A stretch of 64,000 bases of DNA, from positions 248,001 through 312,000 of the forward strand of contig NZ_RZYA01000008.1 of assembly GCF_004005495.1 (NCBI RefSeq), written 5' to 3'. The position numbers and the translations under genes are program-made. A model generated the notes under the pieces. It saw only the letters and a list, made by a program, of their open reading frames with translations, did not search any database and was not told where the DNA came from. Positions 59,868 to 64,000 of the stretch are shown here, piece by piece; within the stretch, counting starts at the first letter, position 1; the number at the start of each line of letters is the position of its first letter. Source of the stretch: Streptomyces antnestii. GTDB taxonomy: Bacteria > Actinomycetota > Actinomycetes > Streptomycetales > Streptomycetaceae.

Positions 59868-60598
59868 CGGCACTCCTGCACGTGGCGGACGTGAGCGTGT
59901 CGCTCGGCGGCCGACCGGCCGTCGAGGGGGCCGATCTCACCTTGAGGGACGGCGAGTTGCTAGGTCTGCTCGGCCCTAACGGCGCGGGCAAGACCACCCT
60001 GCTGCGCGCCGTGCTGGGCCTGGTCCCGCTCAGCACCGGCACGGTCACCGTCGACGGGATCCCTCCGGACCGCGCTCGTCACCTGATCGGCTACGTACCC
60101 CAACGCCACGAATTCGCCTGGGACTTCCCCATCGACATCACCGGAGCCGTCCTGTCCGGCCTGACCCGCAGGGCCGGTTTCCCGCGGCGCCCGAGCCGCG
60201 AGGAGCGGGCCGCCGCCGACGAGGCCGTAGAGCTGGCCGGCCTCGCCGACCTGCGCCGCCGCCCCGTCGGAGAACTCTCCGGCGGCCAGCGTCAACGCGT
60301 CCTCGTGGCACGGGCGTTGGCGACCCGCCCCCGGCTCCTCCTCCTGGACGAACCGTTCACCGGCGTCGACGTACCCACCCAGGAGCTGCTCACCGACCTG
60401 TTCATCCGCCTCGCCGCCGACGACAAGGCCCTGCTGATGACCACCCACGACCTGGCGGCAGCCGCCCGCACCTGCACCCGCGTCACCCTGCTCAACCGCA
60501 CCGTGGTCGCCGACGGCGGACCCGAACTCCTCGCCGACCCGCAGCAGATGCTGCGCGCCTTCGGCCTGGACCGAGCCGCGCAGGAGGCGGCCGCGTGA
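59864..60598 (+). CDS. Zinc ABC transporter ATP-binding protein (ZnuC-like)
   Basis: A 244-residue ATPase with its GTG overlapping the previous stop (GTGA). Walker A is LLGLLGPNGAGKTTLLRAVL, the Q-loop region IGYVPQRHEFAWDFPIDI, the signature GELSGGQRQRVLVARALATR, Walker B LLLLDEPFTGVDVPTQELL and the switch His LLMTTHDLAAAART. These are typical of the manganese/zinc (MntB/ZnuC) subgroup. It energises the permease encoded next (another GTGA overlap) and belongs to the anchored-repeat system by context. Confidence 0.94.
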   Translation: MTALLHVADVSVSLGGRPAVEGADLTLRDGELLGLLGPNGAGKTTLLRAVLGLVPLSTGTVTVDGIPPDRARHLIGYVPQRHEFAWDFPIDITGAVLSGLTRRAGFPRRPSREERAAADEAVELAGLADLRRRPVGELSGGQRQRVLVARALATRPRLLLLDEPFTGVDVPTQELLTDLFIRLAADDKALLMTTHDLAAAARTCTRVTLLNRTVVADGGPELLADPQQMLRAFGLDRAAQEAAA

Positions 60599-61464
60599 TC
60601 GACTTCCTGCTCGCACCATGGGAACTCCCCTTCATGCAGCGGGCGTTCGCCGTCGCCACCATCACGGGTCTGGTGTGCGGGGTGGTCGGCGTGTACGTCG
60701 TCCTGCGCGGCTTGGCCTTCATCGGCGAGGCCGTCTCCCACTCGGCCTTCCCCGGCGTCACCCTCGCCTATGCCTTCCAGGGCAATCTCCTGCTGGGCGG
60801 CGCGCTCGCGGGCCTGACGACGTCCCTGCTCATCGCGCTCGTCTCGCAGAACCGCCGCCTGAAGGAGGACACCGTCATCGGCGTCTTCTTCTCCTGCGCG
60901 TTCGGCCTCGGCCTCGTCCTCGCCTCGACACAGGAGGGCTGGTCGACCGACCTCTCCTCGTTCCTGTTCGGGCAGGTCCTGGCCGTCGGACCGGAGGACG
61001 TGTGGACGGCGGCCGGCTTCGGCGCCGTGCTCGTCGCCGTGGTCCTGTTGCTGAGCAGGCCGCTCGTCGCGGTCAGCCTCGACCGGGAGACGGCCCGCGC
61101 CGCCGGCCTGCCGGTACTCCGCCTCGACCTGACCTTGTACGCGGTGGTGACCGCCACGATCGTGATGTCCCTGGAGGCCGTCGGCAACATCCTCGTCCTG
61201 TCCCTGCTCATCACCCCGGCCGCCGCGGCCCGCATGCTGACCGAACGCCTGTGGACCATGACCCTGCTCGCCTCCCTTATCGGGGGCACGGGCGCCCTCG
61301 CCGGCCTCTACGTCAGTTACGCCTACGACCTCGCGGCGGGCGGCTGCATCGTGTGCGTACTGACCCTCCTGTTCACCGCGACCTGGTGCCTGGCACCCCG
61401 GCACGGACTACCCAGCCGCCTTCGCCGACGCACGCGGCCGGCCCTGGCGAGCGAAGCAGCTTGA
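60595..61464 (+). CDS. Zinc ABC transporter permease (ZnuB-like, ABC-3 family)
   Basis: A 289-residue permease with about eight membrane helices. FMQRAFAVATITGLVCGVVG, GLAFIGEAVSHSAFPGVTLA and the family-defining VAVVLLLSRPLVAVSLDRET with ARAAGLPVLRLDLTLYAVVT are those of ABC-3 metal permeases. VVTATIVMSLEAVGNILVLS and ITPAAAARMLTERLWTM follow. The start GTG overlaps the ATPase stop. With the binding protein and ATPase it forms a complete high-affinity importer. The stop is immediately followed by a Zur-box-like site controlling the next gene. Confidence 0.94.
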   Translation: MIDFLLAPWELPFMQRAFAVATITGLVCGVVGVYVVLRGLAFIGEAVSHSAFPGVTLAYAFQGNLLLGGALAGLTTSLLIALVSQNRRLKEDTVIGVFFSCAFGLGLVLASTQEGWSTDLSSFLFGQVLAVGPEDVWTAAGFGAVLVAVVLLLSRPLVAVSLDRETARAAGLPVLRLDLTLYAVVTATIVMSLEAVGNILVLSLLITPAAAARMLTERLWTMTLLASLIGGTGALAGLYVSYAYDLAAGGCIVCVLTLLFTATWCLAPRHGLPSRLRRRTRPALASEAA

Positions 61465-61479
61465 TGAAAATGATTGTCA
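61465..61479. promoter_or_regulatory. Zur-box-like site upstream of the Opp-type importer
   Basis: TGAAAATGATTGTCA matches 13 of the 14 specified positions of the Zur box. It starts directly after the permease stop codon and ends 64 bp before the binding-protein start. This is the best of the three sites. Confidence 0.85.
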
Positions 61480-61543
61480 TCTGCTAAGTTCCCTCACCTC
61501 GCAGCTTTACCGTTCCATTGCCTCCCTATTGCTTGGATGTGCC

Positions 61544-63073
61544 GTGCTCCCGCCTGCCCCTGCCGCCCGCCGCGCCCTCTCCCGGCGCGGCCTGCTGGCC
61601 GCCGTGTCCGCCACCGCGATCGCCATACCCGCGCTCTCCGGCTGCTTCGCGTCCTCCGCGACGTCCGACGGCGCGGGCGGGGGCGGCAAGCGCATCCGGG
61701 TCGCGATGATGCAGCCTCCTCGCTCCGGTCTCTCGCCGCTGAGCGACGACGCGTTCAAGCTCTCCCGATGGTCGACCGCCGAGACCCTCGTAAGGCTCGA
61801 CGCCGAGGGTGACGCCCAGCCGATGCTGGCCACCAACTGGCGTCAGGACGGCCGCACTTGGAACTTCGATCTGCGTGAGGGCGTCACGTTCCACGACGGT
61901 ACGAAGCTCACGGCGGCGGACGTCGTACGATCCCTGCGGCGCGCCGCGCACGCCTCACCCAAGCCGCGGATCCTCGACGGCGTGGAGATGGACGTCGCCG
62001 CCAACGGCACCCACACCGTACGGGTCACCACGGCCGACGTGGACCCGCTCGTTCCCCAGCGGCTGTCCTCGCCACAGCTGTCGATCCTGGCCGCGAAGGC
62101 GTACGGCAAGAAGACGGTGAACCCCGTGGGCACCGGGACCGGGCCGTTCACGCTGACCAGGTCCGGCGGCACGAGCTTCGCCACCCTCGACCGGTACGAC
62201 CACTACTGGGGCGGCAGGGCGAAGGCGGCCGGGATCGACGTGAAGTATGTCCCCGACGGCACCGCGCGCGCCGCCGCGCTGCGCAGCGGCGAGGCCGACA
62301 TCGTCGAGGCGATCCCTGTCGCCCAGGCGTCGCTCCTGGCCGAGAACCAGATCACCGAGGTGCCGATGCCGCGCACCAACACCCTTTACCTCAATACGGA
62401 GTCGGGCCCGTTCCGTAAGGCCGGATTGCGAGCCGCCGCCCGCGAGGCCATCGACGCCCGATCGATCGTGAAGGGCGTGTACGAGGGCCGCGCCGATGTC
62501 GCCGACGGGCTGCTCGGGCCCGCGCTGCCCTGGGCCGGGAAGCTGCGCTCCGAGGTCACCGGGCGGGCGAAGACCGCCGACCCGGACGGCGCGGAGATCA
62601 CCATCGGCACCTTCACCGACCGGGCCGAACTCCCCGAAGCGGCCGCCGTGTTGCAACAGCAGCTGCAGAAGGCGGGCTTCAAGGTCAAGCTCGAGATCCG
62701 CGAGTACGCCAACATCGAGGCCGACGCCCTGGAAGGAAAGTTCGACGCCTTCATCCTGTCGCGCGCCACGATTCTCGACTCCGGCGACCCGGCCGCGTAC
62801 CTGTACAGCGACTTCGCCTCCGACGGTTCGTTCAACATCGCGCAGCTCGCCGACGCGGGGGTGGATGCCGCCCTGGACAAGGCCGGCGAGATGCCGGCCG
62901 GAGACAAGCGGCGCCGCGGAATCATCGCCGCCGAAGCCGCTGTCCTGAAGACCGGCGCCGCGATTCCCATGCTGCACGAGCGCGTGATCCAGGGCGACGC
63001 GACGAACGTCGCCGGCTCGGTGAAGGACCCGCGGGAGCGGGAACTCATCGGCCTCGACACGTACGTGAAGTAG
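61544..63073 (+). CDS. Opp/Nik-type ABC transporter substrate-binding lipoprotein
   Basis: A 509-residue lipoprotein of the family-5 (peptide/nickel) solute-binding class. I favour GTG 61544 as start; a TTG at 61529 is an alternative. The n-region RRALSRRGLLAAVSATAIAI leads to the lipobox LSGC. The mature fold shows STAETLVRLDAEGDAQPMLA, LREGVTFHDGTKLTAADVVR and GTGPFTLTRSGGTSFATLDR, with RTNTLYLNTESGPFRKAGLR. Such proteins bind peptides, nickel chelates or metallophores. The strong Zur box upstream points to a zinc complex or zincophore, rather than plain peptides, as cargo. Confidence 0.9.
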   Translation: MLPPAPAARRALSRRGLLAAVSATAIAIPALSGCFASSATSDGAGGGGKRIRVAMMQPPRSGLSPLSDDAFKLSRWSTAETLVRLDAEGDAQPMLATNWRQDGRTWNFDLREGVTFHDGTKLTAADVVRSLRRAAHASPKPRILDGVEMDVAANGTHTVRVTTADVDPLVPQRLSSPQLSILAAKAYGKKTVNPVGTGTGPFTLTRSGGTSFATLDRYDHYWGGRAKAAGIDVKYVPDGTARAAALRSGEADIVEAIPVAQASLLAENQITEVPMPRTNTLYLNTESGPFRKAGLRAAAREAIDARSIVKGVYEGRADVADGLLGPALPWAGKLRSEVTGRAKTADPDGAEITIGTFTDRAELPEAAAVLQQQLQKAGFKVKLEIREYANIEADALEGKFDAFILSRATILDSGDPAAYLYSDFASDGSFNIAQLADAGVDAALDKAGEMPAGDKRRRGIIAAEAAVLKTGAAIPMLHERVIQGDATNVAGSVKDPRERELIGLDTYVK

Positions 63074-63083
63074 GCGCGTCGTG

Positions 63084-64000
63084 ATGCGTGTACGGGGGCG
63101 CGCGGCCCTGGGAGCGGCCCTGTGCAGTCGCACTGCCGCGCTTGTGCTGGTGGTCGCCTGCGTCGGCCTGCTGCCGTGGCTCTCGGGCAGGGATCCGGCA
63201 CTGAGCGTGCTGCGGGCGCGCTCCGCCGAGCAGGAGCCGACGCCCGAGGCGCTCACCGCGGTCCGGGACGACCTCGGGCTGGGCATCGGTCCCCTGGCCC
63301 AACTCGGCCACTGGCTGGGCGGGTTGTCGCAAGGCGATCTCGGTACGTCCTGGGTGTCGGGTGCGGAGGTCGGGCCGGGTGTGCTGGCGGCGCTCACCGT
63401 GTCGCTGGCCCTGATGGCCGTCTCGCTGGGCGTGGCGCTGCTGCTCGCGGCCGGGCTGTGCGTGCGGACCGTGGTGCGCGGGGCTCGCGGGACGCCGGCC
63501 GGGCGGACGAGTACGGGGGCCGGGGCGGCGATGCTCGCCTCGGTGCCCGAATTCCTGCTCGCCACCGTGGGGTTGCTGCTGATCGGGGTCTGGCTCGGGT
63601 GGCTGCCCACGTCCGGGTGGAGCGGCCCCGTGGACATGGTGCTGCCCGCGCTCGCCATGGGCGTTCCGGCGGGCGGGCTGCTCGGGCGGCTGGTCGCGGA
63701 CGCCCTGCCCGGCGCGTACGGGGAACGGTGGGCCGAGCTGTGGCGGGCCTCGGGGGTCTCCTCGTGGCGGATCGCGCAGGCCGGGCTGCGGCGGGCGGTT
63801 CCGGCCGTAGTGTCCCAGTTCGGTCTCGTTGCCGTGGGGTTGACCGGGGGCGCCGTCGCGGTCGAGACCGTCTTCGCGATTCCCGGGATCGGGCGCACCG
63901 CCCTCGGGGCGGCGAAGTCACAGGACGTGCCTCTGCTTCAGGGATGCGTCCTGGCGCTGCTCGCGCTGGGACTCGCGGCCGGAGTCCTGGCTCACCTTGC
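63084..64000 (+). CDS. Opp/Dpp-type ABC transporter permease (cut by window end)
   Basis: The frame starts at ATG 63084 (a GTG at 63081 is possible), 10 bp after the binding-protein stop, and is still open at base 64000. About 305 residues are visible. A helix near residues 15-35 (TAALVLVVACVGLLPWLSG) is followed by LTAVRDDLGLGIGPLAQLGH, the membrane blocks LAALTVSLALMAVSLGVALL and MLASVPEFLLATVGLLLIGV, and the EAA loop ERWAELWRASGVSSWRIAQA leading to VETVFAIPGIGRTALGAAKS. This is the DppB-like subunit of the Zur-box-preceded importer; the second permease and ATPases should lie beyond the window. Confidence 0.92.
   Translation, partial: MRVRGRAALGAALCSRTAALVLVVACVGLLPWLSGRDPALSVLRARSAEQEPTPEALTAVRDDLGLGIGPLAQLGHWLGGLSQGDLGTSWVSGAEVGPGVLAALTVSLALMAVSLGVALLLAAGLCVRTVVRGARGTPAGRTSTGAGAAMLASVPEFLLATVGLLLIGVWLGWLPTSGWSGPVDMVLPALAMGVPAGGLLGRLVADALPGAYGERWAELWRASGVSSWRIAQAGLRRAVPAVVSQFGLVAVGLTGGAVAVETVFAIPGIGRTALGAAKSQDVPLLQGCVLALLALGLAAGVLAHL

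Overview
The window is high-GC actinobacterial DNA, almost certainly a Streptomyces chromosome. Evidence is the strong G/C third-position bias, frequent GTG and TTG starts, pervasive 4-bp GTGA/ATGA stop-start overlaps, and Streptomyces-type families (DUF6223, DUF6381, a mycothiol-dependent enzyme fold, SpoIIE-type phosphatase, class-E-sortase-like LAxTG anchors). The density of truncated genes and insertion-sequence remnants suggests a chromosome arm or another accessory region. No tRNA, rRNA or CRISPR array was seen.

Layout. 0-7 kb is a recombination scar: the tail of a membrane coiled-coil protein, an integrase remnant, a NarL-type two-component pair, a DUF6223 protein, an MMPL/DUF4253 gene chimera, a CbrC protein, and a transposase broken into two oppositely oriented pieces. 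7-15.5 kb holds an Lrp regulator divergent from an MFS transporter and M20 amidohydrolase, a PAS-GAF-SpoIIE phosphatase, a small DUF6381 protein and a secreted GH9 cellulase. 15.6-25.5 kb is one long minus-strand catabolic operon: an amino-acid-type ABC importer, a TPP enzyme, a zinc alcohol dehydrogenase, an amidohydrolase-like protein, an NDP-forming acyl-CoA ligase and an FMN alpha-hydroxyacid oxidase. Next come an aldehyde dehydrogenase stub, two TetR-like operators, an enoyl-CoA hydratase and a TetR remnant. 27.5-36.7 kb has an NmrA-like protein, an asparagine/aspartate operon (GntR regulator, permease, asparaginase, aspartase), and SDR and cupin genes. 36.7-41.8 kb is decayed (fused MFS and FAD-oxidase pseudogenes, an IS remnant) around an XRE regulator and a mycothiol-dependent enzyme. 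41.8-48.7 kb is an acyl-CoA ligase/DUF3556/FAD-oxidoreductase operon, an internally deleted copy of the oxidoreductase, and a PucR regulator. 48.7-50.4 kb holds IS remnants and the tail of a metal P-type ATPase.

The most interesting part is 50.5-64 kb, a coherent zinc-homeostasis island. It has a Fur-family Zur gene, a CobW-type GTPase with the CxCC motif, a WD40 protein, a 2Fe-2S ferredoxin-like protein, and an ArsR regulator with a complete alpha5 zinc site. After these come four secreted or cell-wall proteins carrying a repeated domain, one of them a ZnuA-like binding protein with the repeat spliced into it, then a ZnuC/ZnuB-like ATPase and permease, and finally an Opp-type ABC importer that runs off the window. 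Three Zur-box-like sites sit 52-64 bp upstream of three transcription units. I read this as a Zur-controlled, surface-anchored zinc-scavenging system joined to an importer for a zinc complex or peptide; the regulation and substrate are inferred.
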